Assembly: GCF_033546935.1 (NCBI RefSeq)
Contig: NZ_CP137854.1
Coordinates: 1,736,001 to 1,800,000 of the forward strand
From: Xylophilus sp. GOD-11R
GTDB taxonomy: Bacteria; Pseudomonadota; Gammaproteobacteria; Burkholderiales; Burkholderiaceae_C
DNA: 64,000 nt
Reading direction: 5' to 3'
The position numbers and the translations under genes were made by a program. Below the pieces are notes generated by a model. That model did not search any database, had not been told where the DNA came from, and saw only the letters and a program-made list of their open reading frames with translations. Below are positions 46,409 through 54,383 of this stretch, one piece after another (the stretch's first letter is position 1; every line of letters starts with the position of its first letter).

Positions 46409-46893
46409 TGTTCAGAGAGGAGCAGCTCCAGCTTTTCCCTGGCCTGGAACCGCCGGCGCCCCTGCCGTGCCCGCGCAAGAAGCCCAAGCCGCGCCGGAAG
46501 AAGCGGCTGCAGCGCCGGTCCGGCCGGCGGCCGCGCATCGCCCAGACCGACTTCTGGGGCGGCACGCTCGACGACTACCCGACGCAGCGCATCACCAAGG
46601 CCAAAGGCAAGAAGCTGCCGCGCACCCTGGGTTACTCAAGCGTATGGGATCTGGCCGCCGCCGGCGAGCGGCCGAAGTCCCTGGGCACGTTCGCACCCGA
46701 GGCGGCACGCAAGGTCATCACTCGCGCGGTGCGCACCGATGGCGTTACCCGCGTCTACGCCGTGCAGGAGCAGGAAACACAGGAGTGGCAGGACAAGGAA
46801 CAGGCGCGGCGCGCCCGCCAACGCCCGCCCAAGCCGCAGAAGCAACGATTCAAGATGAGGAACAGCCGCACATGGGCCGACGGTCAAAGCTGA
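46408..46893 (+). CDS. Basic phage protein of unknown function
   Basis: This is a 161-residue protein, very basic in the N-terminal third (CPRKKPKPRRKKRLQRRSGR). A region with FWGGTLDDYPTQRITKAKGK and a basic tail follow. The start overlaps the previous stop (TGATG). It may bind nucleic acid. No family is recognised. Confidence 0.6.
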   Translation: MFREEQLQLFPGLEPPAPLPCPRKKPKPRRKKRLQRRSGRRPRIAQTDFWGGTLDDYPTQRITKAKGKKLPRTLGYSSVWDLAAAGERPKSLGTFAPEAARKVITRAVRTDGVTRVYAVQEQETQEWQDKEQARRARQRPPKPQKQRFKMRNSRTWADGQS

Positions 46894-47429
46894 GCGATGC
46901 CCAGTGGGCGGAGATCGAGCGCCGGATGTTGGAGGGAGAGTCCGTCCGAGCGCTCGCGCGTGAATACGGAGTAGGGGAGTCATCCATTCGCGAGCGCAAA
47001 ACCGCGCACGTTGAATCAATCAAAATTGTTGCAAATCAGATAGTTGCAACAGAGCGCGCGGTTATGTCGCTGCCGATTTCCGCGCAGATTTCCGCGCACA
47101 ACCTTGCATCGAAATTGCGGGCCATCAGCGACAACCTCGCCAGCGCGGCGCAGTACGGCGCCCAGACGGCGCACAGGCTCAGCGCCCTGGCCAATTCGGA
47201 GGTGTCAAAGGTGGACGACGCATCACCTCTGGCCTCTGTGGAAAGCCTGAAAGGCGTTGCCGCTCTGACCAAGCTTGCCAACGATAGTGCGGCCATCGCG
47301 CTGAACCTGATCGCGGCCAACAAGGAAACGGTCAAGCAGCTGAAAGACACGCCGCCAGAGGACCAGCTGCGGGAACTCTCTGATGCGGAATTTGCGGAGG
47401 AGTTGGCCCGGTATGGCATCGAACCGTGA
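46872..47429 (+). CDS. terS: Terminase small subunit (probable)
   Basis: The 185-residue protein starts with a helix-turn-helix (KLSDAQWAEIERRMLEGESV, REYGVGESSIRERKT), followed by helical segments. It lies directly before the large subunit gene and overlaps it by 17 bases. It should recognise the packaging site and hand DNA to the motor. Confidence 0.8.
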   Translation: MGRRSKLSDAQWAEIERRMLEGESVRALAREYGVGESSIRERKTAHVESIKIVANQIVATERAVMSLPISAQISAHNLASKLRAISDNLASAAQYGAQTAHRLSALANSEVSKVDDASPLASVESLKGVAALTKLANDSAAIALNLIAANKETVKQLKDTPPEDQLRELSDAEFAEELARYGIEP

Positions 47430-48819
47430 TCGCCTTCGTGTGCTGGTAGAGAAGCAACGGCGAGCGGCGAGAGACGATGTCTACGCATTTGCGCGCTGGA
47501 TGTTCCAACGCCGCAAGGGCTTTCGCTGGCAGCAGGCGCCACACCACTCAATCATCTGCGCGGCTCTTATGCGGGTGTTTCGAGGCGAGTGCAAACGCTT
47601 GGTGATCAACGTCCCGCCGCGATACTCGAAGACCGAACTTGCAGTGGTCAACTTCATCGCCTGGGCGTTCGGCAAAGTGCCGGACGCGGAGTTCATCCAC
47701 GCCAGCTACAGCGGCGCCCTGGCCGTCAACAACAGCGCGGCAGTGCGCAGCGTGGTGCAGCACGAAGTGTTCGCGGAGATTTTCCCGGGCGTTGACTTGG
47801 CCAGCGACGCCCAGCACCACTGGAAGACGACCAAGGGCGGCGTGATGTACGCCACCGGCACCGGCGGCACCATCACCGGTTTCGGAGCCGGCAAACACCG
47901 CGAGGGTTTCGGCGGCGCCATCATCATCGACGACCCGCACAAGGCCGACGAGGCCCGCTCTGACGTCATGCGGCAGAACGTCATCGACTGGTTCCAGAAC
48001 ACGCTGGAGAGCCGGAAGAACAGCCCCGAGACGCCGATCATCGTCATCATGCAGCGGCTGCACGAAAGCGACGTGGCTGGCTGGTTGCTTGGCGAGGAGC
48101 CAGGGGTGAAGCCCGGCGGAAACGGCGAGGTCTGGGAACACGTCTGCCTTCCGGTCTGGAACGAAGACGGCACGCCGCTGTGGCCTGAGAAGCACAGCGC
48201 CGAAACGCTGCGCGCCATGGAAAAAGCTGCGCCGTATGTGTTCGCCGGCCAGTACCGGCAGAGCCCGGCGCCACCAGAGGGCGGGGTTATCAAACCCGAT
48301 TTGATGATCGTCGTCGACGTCGCGCCGCCTGGCGTGGTCGAGTGGTGCCGTGGTTGGGACTTGGGCGCCTCGGCCTCCGGCGACTTCACCGCCGGCGTGA
48401 AGGTGGGCCGGCTCGCCGATGGCCGGTACATCATCGGCCACGCCGTGCGCGAGCAGTTCGAGACTCATCAGCGGGACATGCTCATCAAGAACACCGCCAC
48501 CAGCGACGGCAGGGCGCTGAAGCAGTCGCTGCCTCAGGATCCAGGGCAGGCCGGCAAGAGCCAAGTGCTGGCGTTCGCCAAGCTGCTCGCCGGCCACGCG
48601 GTGCACTTCTCACCGGAGTCGGGCGACAAGGTGACGCGCGCTACGCCGCTCGCCAGCCAGATCAACGCCGGCGCGGTTCTGCTGCTCAAGGGTGCTTGGA
48701 ATCAGCAGTTTGTTGATGAGTGCCGGCTGTTTCCGAACGGGAAATATGATGACCAAGTGGATGGCGCTGCGCGAGCATTCAATGCGTTGCTGCATCCGCA
48801 GGCAGGGATATTTACCTAG
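47413..48819 (+). CDS. terL: Terminase large subunit
   Basis: This 468-residue packaging motor has the ATPase motifs VINVPPRYSKTELAVV (Walker A variant) and FGGAIIIDDPHKADEA (Walker B). The C-terminal nuclease domain has WCRGWDLGASASGDFTAGVK and NGKYDDQVDGAARAFN with acidic metal ligands. The start at 47413 gives the best N terminus (MASNRDRLRVLVEKQ). Its stop overlaps by four bases the stop of an opposite-strand cargo gene. Confidence 0.93.
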   Translation: MASNRDRLRVLVEKQRRAARDDVYAFARWMFQRRKGFRWQQAPHHSIICAALMRVFRGECKRLVINVPPRYSKTELAVVNFIAWAFGKVPDAEFIHASYSGALAVNNSAAVRSVVQHEVFAEIFPGVDLASDAQHHWKTTKGGVMYATGTGGTITGFGAGKHREGFGGAIIIDDPHKADEARSDVMRQNVIDWFQNTLESRKNSPETPIIVIMQRLHESDVAGWLLGEEPGVKPGGNGEVWEHVCLPVWNEDGTPLWPEKHSAETLRAMEKAAPYVFAGQYRQSPAPPEGGVIKPDLMIVVDVAPPGVVEWCRGWDLGASASGDFTAGVKVGRLADGRYIIGHAVREQFETHQRDMLIKNTATSDGRALKQSLPQDPGQAGKSQVLAFAKLLAGHAVHFSPESGDKVTRATPLASQINAGAVLLLKGAWNQQFVDECRLFPNGKYDDQVDGAARAFNALLHPQAGIFT

Positions 48820-49871
48820 GTCCGGCCGTTCATAAATTCATCGCGCGACCGAAAAAAGACGCCGGCGGGTGACTTTTGGGTTTTCATGAACGATAGTCTA
48901 AATTGTATGTTTAATACTGGCTCGTAATATAATCGAAGTTCACTAGACGGTCTATTGTTCGAATCAAAAGAAGAAAATTTACGAGTTACAAAAGAATTGT
49001 CTTTTACTCTGTCTTTTTGTGTATCCCAAAGATAGCGAACATACCCTTCATCCAAATGGTTTGATGCATATATACAGGATGATGCCGAATGCATCTGCAA
49101 ACTGTTGATGGCAGATATGTCGGCAATATTCCCAACCGTTTTTATGAAAGTCGGCGGAGGATTTATCGAATACACATTGCTGTCATAGACCATCAAACAC
49201 TTGGCCGGACTCAAAGGTAGGAATATCAATAAGCCAACTGAGCGCGCCCCTAGAACTCCCACTCCCTTTACTTTTTCGTAAAATACATTGTGATATACGC
49301 ACGGGGCATCGCTAAATATAAAAGGCTTGGTGCTTTTATTTTTTAACACAACAACTGCAAGATCGTCGAGGTTATGGCTTTGCTCCACTCCTATTCCGAT
49401 TTTTGTTAACTGGGCTTGCGCAGGAATAACCTCTAATTTGGGGATTACAGCCGCAAGTTCGGCTCTGGAATAGGGGCCCTGTTCTTCCATGATATGCAGT
49501 TTCGACTCTAAATATAAATGAAGCAGGTCGTTGTCAACGCTGGCAGATGCAGAGCGGGCAGCTTCTGTCCTATGCCTCTGCAGTGCAAGCCATAAGCGCA
49601 TGCCATCAAAAGTTTCGTCATCCAATTCGCACAAATCCGAGGCGCTCAAAATTTTGTCGATTGCGGATCCTCCAACGGATTCCAAAGCAGTAACAGCCTT
49701 TTCAATCTCCTCGTCCCCGTAAAACCACGCCTTGCTCGCTTGGTGCTTAATTGACGCGGCCCGAATAAATCTCGATGTGTGTTTTTGGAAAAGCGAAATT
49801 GATTTGCCGTCGGCAGAGAATTTTCGAAAATACCTCTGCGGCACAAAATGCTGGTTCTTTCCATCTGGCAT
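48816..49871 (-). CDS. DUF4238 protein, opposite-strand cargo
   Basis: The 351-residue protein opens with the DUF4238 signature KNQHFVPQRYFRKFS. It then has a helical domain and SDAPCVYHNVFY and IFLPLSPAKCLMVYDSN in the C-terminal half. The start at 49871 has AAAGGA eight to nine bases ahead. The gene is lower in GC than its neighbours and lies between terminase and portal on the opposite strand, so it is cargo expressed in the lysogen rather than a virion gene. DUF4238 has no established function; a host-benefit role such as defence is an inference. Confidence 0.8.
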   Translation of the reverse strand: MPDGKNQHFVPQRYFRKFSADGKSISLFQKHTSRFIRAASIKHQASKAWFYGDEEIEKAVTALESVGGSAIDKILSASDLCELDDETFDGMRLWLALQRHRTEAARSASASVDNDLLHLYLESKLHIMEEQGPYSRAELAAVIPKLEVIPAQAQLTKIGIGVEQSHNLDDLAVVVLKNKSTKPFIFSDAPCVYHNVFYEKVKGVGVLGARSVGLLIFLPLSPAKCLMVYDSNVYSINPPPTFIKTVGNIADISAINSLQMHSASSCIYASNHLDEGYVRYLWDTQKDRVKDNSFVTRKFSSFDSNNRPSSELRLYYEPVLNIQFRLSFMKTQKSPAGVFFRSRDEFMNGRT

Positions 49872-49890
49872 AGCGATAGTCCTTTGCTTC

Positions 49891-49898
49891 CCTAGCAT
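49891..49898 (+). promoter_or_regulatory. CCTAGCAT motif before the portal gene
   Basis: The 8-base word ends six bases before the portal start codon at 49905. Related copies stand at 54352, 61938 and 62306. TAGCAT could be a -10 element that would give nearly leaderless messages. Confidence 0.45.
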
Positions 49899-49904
49899 GG
49901 TCGC

Positions 49905-51302
49905 ATGACCCAGCAGCTCGCCGTAAACGACCTCGACATCATCCGCGCGCGCGATAGCGCCCTTGCCGTGTTCGGCAGCTTAGATACCAAGCGGCCCACC
50001 GCCTGGAATCAGTACGGGTACCGAACCACGCTATCCTTCGACGACTTCAAGCAGGCCTACGACCGGGGCGGCGCGGCCCACGGCGCGGTGCATCGCTTGC
50101 TCGACGGATGCTGGCAGATGCTCCCCCGCATCAAACAGCCTAAGGCCGACAAGGAAACCGCCTGGGAAACTGCCGTGGCTCAAGTGTTGCGCTCGATCAG
50201 AGGTTGGCAGAAGCTCCGCGACCTCGACCGCCGCAACCTGGTCGGCCGGTACGCCGCGCTTATCTATCGCATGGCCGACAGCCAGCCGCTGAGCGCGCCG
50301 CTCGTCAGCGCCCAGAAGCTGGTCGACCTGATTCCCGTCTTCGAAGACCAGATCAAGGTCACCAAGTGGGACGAAGACAAGAACTCGGTCCGCTACGGAT
50401 TGCCCGAGACCTTCCAGTACCGCGCGCGGGCGACGGGCCGCCTGGACACCCAGGGCCGGCCGGACACCTGGGAGGATGTGCACCACACCCGCGTGCAGAT
50501 CTTGGCTGAGGGCAGCGTAGGCGACATGTTCGACGGCATCCCACTACTGCGCGCTGGGTTCAACAACCTGATCGACATCGAAAAGCTGTCCGGCGGCGGC
50601 GCTGAGTCGGCGCTGAAGAACAGCGCGCGGACCATCGTTTTTAAGTACGACCCGAACGCTTCGGTTGCTGCCATCAGCACCACCAACCCCGACGGCAGCA
50701 TCTCCACCAAGTCGGTGCGGGAGGTGCACGAAGAGCAGACGCGCTCGCTCAACCGCAACCAAGATGCCTCAATCGTCCTGCAGGGCGGAGACGCCACTAC
50801 GCTGCAGACCACAGCCGCCGACCTCTCGCCACAGTTCGGCATCGCCGCCAACCTGTTCGCCGCGTCGGTGCGCATCCCCTTCACCATCCTGTTCGGGCAG
50901 CAGACCGGCCGGCTGGCCAGCGATGAGGACAAGGCCGACTTCGGTGCGCGGTGCGCCTCGCGCCAGGCCAACGACCTGACCCCCATGCTCGAGGAGTTCG
51001 TGCGGCGCATGCAGGCTTGCGATGTCATCGCTGCCGGCGACTTCGAAATTGAGTGGCCACCGGTAAACGCGCCGAGCGACCGGGACAAACTAGAGAACCT
51101 GGGCAAGGCCACGGCTGCCATGCAGCAGGCGTTTCAGGCTGGGCTAACTGAGCCGCTTTTCGATGCCAATGAGCTGCGCGCCATGGTGGGCTTCGAGCCT
51201 CGGGCGGATGACGGTATGCCAGAGGAGGGCGATCCCGAGCCAGAAGACCCGGCTGCCGATCCCGACGCCGATCCGAAAGGCACGGGCCAGGCGGCTTCGT
51301 GA
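49905..51302 (+). CDS. Phage portal protein (DUF1073 family)
   Basis: The 465-residue protein has the DUF1073 pattern (GAVHRLLDGCWQMLPRIKQP, GIPLLRAGFNNLIDIEKLSG, ARTIVFKYDPNASVAAI, FTILFGQQTGRLASDEDKAD). The portal forms the ring at the head entry for DNA and the tail. Databases partly name this family after Acb1 anti-CBASS proteins because of fused forms; this protein ends in an acidic, Pro/Asp-rich tail and lacks an Acb1 catalytic part. It overlaps the next gene by four bases. Confidence 0.88.
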   Translation: MTQQLAVNDLDIIRARDSALAVFGSLDTKRPTAWNQYGYRTTLSFDDFKQAYDRGGAAHGAVHRLLDGCWQMLPRIKQPKADKETAWETAVAQVLRSIRGWQKLRDLDRRNLVGRYAALIYRMADSQPLSAPLVSAQKLVDLIPVFEDQIKVTKWDEDKNSVRYGLPETFQYRARATGRLDTQGRPDTWEDVHHTRVQILAEGSVGDMFDGIPLLRAGFNNLIDIEKLSGGGAESALKNSARTIVFKYDPNASVAAISTTNPDGSISTKSVREVHEEQTRSLNRNQDASIVLQGGDATTLQTTAADLSPQFGIAANLFAASVRIPFTILFGQQTGRLASDEDKADFGARCASRQANDLTPMLEEFVRRMQACDVIAAGDFEIEWPPVNAPSDRDKLENLGKATAAMQQAFQAGLTEPLFDANELRAMVGFEPRADDGMPEEGDPEPEDPAADPDADPKGTGQAAS

Positions 51303-52228
51303 TAGAGCGCCCGCGCAACCCGGTGATTCCGGGCAACTCGCGTGATCGCACCGGCTCGGCCGGCATCCTGCGCCGCGGTAATGCCGAGATCAGCCGCCGG
51401 TGGCGCAGCCTGCAGGCCGACGTCCTCGCAGCCTTCGACCGGCTGCCGGTCTACCAGCTCAACGAGGACGACAAGGGCTCAGACACGCCGATTCCGGTGC
51501 GGTATGGCGTCACGCCCCAAGTGCTGGACCAGGCGACCTCCGATCTTCAGGCGGCCCTGGATCGCTGGATCCTCGACGGCCGTCAAGCCGACCACGTCGC
51601 ATGGTGGGACGTCTACGAACAGGAAGCCGCCCAGCTTGGGACGGCGCAGAGCGTGGCGAACCTGTCCAACCTGTCGGCGGCCTATGCCTCAACCCGCACG
51701 CTCCAGACGGTGGTGTTCAGCGAGCCTTACCGCCAGCGCGCGCAGATGGCGCGCACCCTATCGCGAGAGTACTGGACCGGCCTGGCCGACGAGTCGCGCG
51801 CCAAGCTCTCCAGCATCATCGGCCGCGCAGTGATCGACGGGAAGAATCCGAAGGTGGTGCGCAAGGAGATTATGGAGGCGCTGGGCGTTTCGAAGTCCCG
51901 TGCCACTCTTTACGCGCAGACCGACATCACCGGCACGCTGCGCGAGGCGCGCTGGGCGGAAGCTGACGCAGCTGAGGCTGAGCTCGGCGTCCGGACGGCC
52001 TTGCTGTGGACGTCAGCCCTGATCGCTACGACCCGACCTTGGCACGCCAGCCGCAACGGGCAAAGCTACAGCACTGAGCAGGTGCGCGCGTTCTACGCCA
52101 CCAACGGCAACCGCTTCCGCTGCCACTGCGCGCAGACCGAGTGCCTGCTCGACGCCCAGGGCAAACCGATCCTGACCAAGGCGCTTCAGTCGGCAATGGC
52201 GAATGAGCGTAGGGTTTGGTTTGAATGA
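51299..52228 (+). CDS. Head morphogenesis protein (Mu gpF-like)
   Basis: The 309-residue protein has the minor head protein F pattern in its C-terminal half: VIDGKNPKVVRKEIMEALGV, SRATLYAQTDITGTLREARW, RPWHASRNGQSYSTEQVRAF and NRFRCHCAQTECLLD with two cysteines and a His. It takes part in early head assembly. The GTG at 51299 overlaps the portal stop. Confidence 0.88.
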   Translation: MIERPRNPVIPGNSRDRTGSAGILRRGNAEISRRWRSLQADVLAAFDRLPVYQLNEDDKGSDTPIPVRYGVTPQVLDQATSDLQAALDRWILDGRQADHVAWWDVYEQEAAQLGTAQSVANLSNLSAAYASTRTLQTVVFSEPYRQRAQMARTLSREYWTGLADESRAKLSSIIGRAVIDGKNPKVVRKEIMEALGVSKSRATLYAQTDITGTLREARWAEADAAEAELGVRTALLWTSALIATTRPWHASRNGQSYSTEQVRAFYATNGNRFRCHCAQTECLLDAQGKPILTKALQSAMANERRVWFE

Positions 52229-52243
52229 GGTTGGCCGCAAATC

Positions 52244-52963
52244 TTAAATAAACTTCCAGTTTTTTAGGGTGTTTCCAATAGAGACGAATTGAGCGCAAGT
52301 CGCCAATCCAACAAGATTGCCTTTGGTATTCTTGCAATAATCTTCTCTCGTTTTCAAACTTTTGTTTATATTTTTATAGGTAGTCTGCGGAGATATATTT
52401 TTGTATCGCGCTAAAGCAGTGCCAAATGCGTTGGCAAGAGCCTGTCCAGCAAGTGCTTCGGCCGATCCGTTAAAGAGAGTATCGACCGCAACGCACCATG
52501 CTTCGCTCGATTCCGCTATTGGAGCTGGAATATGGCGATTTTTCATCCTGGGCGACGCATCGTTCGGTAGGGATATATAATGAATCAATGCGGTCAGTTC
52601 TGTGCATTTGGCGGCAGAAGATTGGGGCGAACCAAAGACATATCCTCTATCCTTAAGATTCTTTACAAAAGATTGGTCTGGTAAAATGTCGGTATCTAAA
52701 TGTATAAGGATGGAGTCAAGGCCTGATAGCCGCCTTGAATTTGCGAATAGCCCCTGCTCAAAAAGAGGATCTCTTTCTTTTAAGGGGTTACCATCGAGCC
52801 AGCCCAATACATTTCCCCAGCCGCCGCCAGATGTGTTGTCTGCATTTGGCTGTACAGAAATAAATGTTGCCTGTATTCCCGCGTTGTGCAATTCGGCGCC
52901 AAGGTAATGATTTATTGCATGGAAGTCGGTAAGGCCTTCGCAAATAACGCCTATTTTCATCAA
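52244..52963 (-). CDS. TOPRIM-like predicted nuclease, partner of the OLD-like ATPase
   Basis: This 239-residue protein begins MKIGVICEGLTDFHAINHYL, with the Glu of a TOPRIM fold at residue 9. At residues 81 to 92 it has GLDSILIHLDTD, which gives the DXD pair (90 and 92). A later SSEAWCVAVD carries further acidic residues. TOPRIM domains of this kind act as metal-dependent nucleases in OLD, Gabija and PARIS-like systems. The gene follows the ATPase gene with an ATGA overlap, so the two are made together. It is lower in GC than the phage genes around it. Exact subfamily (DUF4276, DUF4435, RloB-like) was not decidable. Confidence 0.7.
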   Translation of the reverse strand: MMKIGVICEGLTDFHAINHYLGAELHNAGIQATFISVQPNADNTSGGGWGNVLGWLDGNPLKERDPLFEQGLFANSRRLSGLDSILIHLDTDILPDQSFVKNLKDRGYVFGSPQSSAAKCTELTALIHYISLPNDASPRMKNRHIPAPIAESSEAWCVAVDTLFNGSAEALAGQALANAFGTALARYKNISPQTTYKNINKSLKTREDYCKNTKGNLVGLATCAQFVSIGNTLKNWKFI

Positions 52964-54228
52964 ACCACCTCCAAGCCGTTAATCCCCTCTATTCTTTCTT
53001 CTAGCCAAAGCTGAGAAAGGTTCTTGCCTTGCGCAAGTACCCGCCACTCGTCACGCGTGACGCCTTGGGGTGGCTCAAGCCGGGTGACGCAGGTGCTGCC
53101 TTCATCATCTCTGTTGACAATGAAAACGCGGTGGTCGTCGTTGAATAAGTCAAATGCGTCTAGCGATGTCGGATTATGACTTGTCAAAAATATTTGTTTC
53201 GGCCCGAAATCCAAGCTCTCCTCGTTGACCTTCTTGGTGAACGCTATCAGTTGCTCCAGAAGTAACCTAGTCATTTTCGGATTAAGCGCGTTATCAATGT
53301 TGTCTAAGGCGAAATACCGGGGCGAACTCGGATGGGCTACCAGCAATCCGATAAATAGAAGGAATAAGGTTCCTTCGCTGCTGTCGTAAACTGAAAGTGT
53401 GTTTCTGGTTTGCTTCATGAACTTATCTATGAAATAAACCATGTCTGAATTTGGCTCCTCCATTCCTCTTGATATCAGTTTTGAATCGATCTTTCCGACT
53501 TTCACAGCGTTTGTCCACCCGGGCAGAAAACTTAACTGTAAGGCGCTATCAATCAGCCTTTTTGAACTGTTGGATAATTTTTTATCTGTGTTGCGCCAAC
53601 GAAGAACTTGAGCCAGTGCTGACGGAAGTCCTTCTCCGTGAAGACCGAAAGGTGCTGTGTCGATTAGCCCAGACCGAGCGCCGCGCAATATGTCAGTCTG
53701 CGGAGTATAAATTGCATACTTGCTAAATTCGTCATATTGGGTTGTTGCAGCTTTTGGAAACGGATATGCGACCTTGATTTGGTCCCACATGCCGCGATCT
53801 TTTTCAAGCACGCCTTTTATAGATTCTCCGAGAGCTGTGCTTCCATTTCCGCTGCGACCAAAAATCTTTCTATTTTGGAAGTATGAGCTTTCGGAGTGAA
53901 ATCTGAGGAGCGGATCATTTTCTTTTGAAAGTAGATTGCATTTATATTGCAACCCGTTGCCAAACTCGAGTTCTAACTCGAAAGATGCAGCAACTTTGTC
54001 CGACTTGAAGGCTGCCTTCATTAACTCGGCGGGGGTAAGTCGAATCCCCTTACTTTTAATTTCAGTGTCGCCAATGCCGCGATTAATTGCGGCAGCGGCG
54101 ATTCCAATTGCTTCGAGAATATTTGATTTGCCAGCCCCGTTGCTACCTACAAATATGTTTACCTGACCAAAATTGAGGTCTAGACGTTTAATGGACTTGA
54201 ATCGCAGGATCTTAAGATTTTTTATCAT
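52960..54228 (-). CDS. OLD-like AAA/ABC-type ATPase, predicted defence protein
   Basis: The protein has about 422 residues. NIFVGSNGAGKSNILEAIG is the Walker A loop near the N terminus. FGLHGEGLPSALAQVLRWRN and YDSSEGTLFLLFIGLL (signature-like) follow. YFALDNIDNALNPKM stands at the Walker B/D-loop place, with Asp-Asn where DE is usual, and IFLTSHNPTSLDAF has the switch His. It ends without its own TOPRIM domain, which is supplied by the next gene. The start may be 54228 or 54282. ATPase-TOPRIM pairs sense phage infection in known systems; this role here is an inference from architecture and from the position as low-GC cargo. Confidence 0.8.
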   Translation of the reverse strand: MIKNLKILRFKSIKRLDLNFGQVNIFVGSNGAGKSNILEAIGIAAAAINRGIGDTEIKSKGIRLTPAELMKAAFKSDKVAASFELELEFGNGLQYKCNLLSKENDPLLRFHSESSYFQNRKIFGRSGNGSTALGESIKGVLEKDRGMWDQIKVAYPFPKAATTQYDEFSKYAIYTPQTDILRGARSGLIDTAPFGLHGEGLPSALAQVLRWRNTDKKLSNSSKRLIDSALQLSFLPGWTNAVKVGKIDSKLISRGMEEPNSDMVYFIDKFMKQTRNTLSVYDSSEGTLFLLFIGLLVAHPSSPRYFALDNIDNALNPKMTRLLLEQLIAFTKKVNEESLDFGPKQIFLTSHNPTSLDAFDLFNDDHRVFIVNRDDEGSTCVTRLEPPQGVTRDEWRVLAQGKNLSQLWLEERIEGINGLEVV

Positions 54229-54351
54229 ATTCTTTGGAATTATTGGAGTCGAAAAAAGTTTTGTAGGTCCACGCAATGACAAACTGCGACATTAAGGAAG
54301 GCAGCGGGTGGTGGCTTTGCATAACAGAATAGTACCGCGCGCAAGGTCGTT

Positions 54352-54359
54352 CCTAGCAT
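54352..54359 (+). promoter_or_regulatory. CCTAGCAT motif before the prohead protease gene
   Basis: This is the same word as before the portal gene, here 24 bases before the start codon at 54384 and directly behind the ATPase cargo gene. GGTCGTTC stands ahead of it, as GGTCGCTTC does at 62306. Confidence 0.45.
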
Positions 54360-54383
54360 CCCCAACACAGTTCTATAAGGGGC

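Noticed and set aside
49905..51302. Anti-CBASS Acb1 function of the portal gene
   Set aside because: The DUF1073 family name mentions Acb1 because of fused forms. This protein lacks any visible phosphodiesterase part and stands in the portal position.
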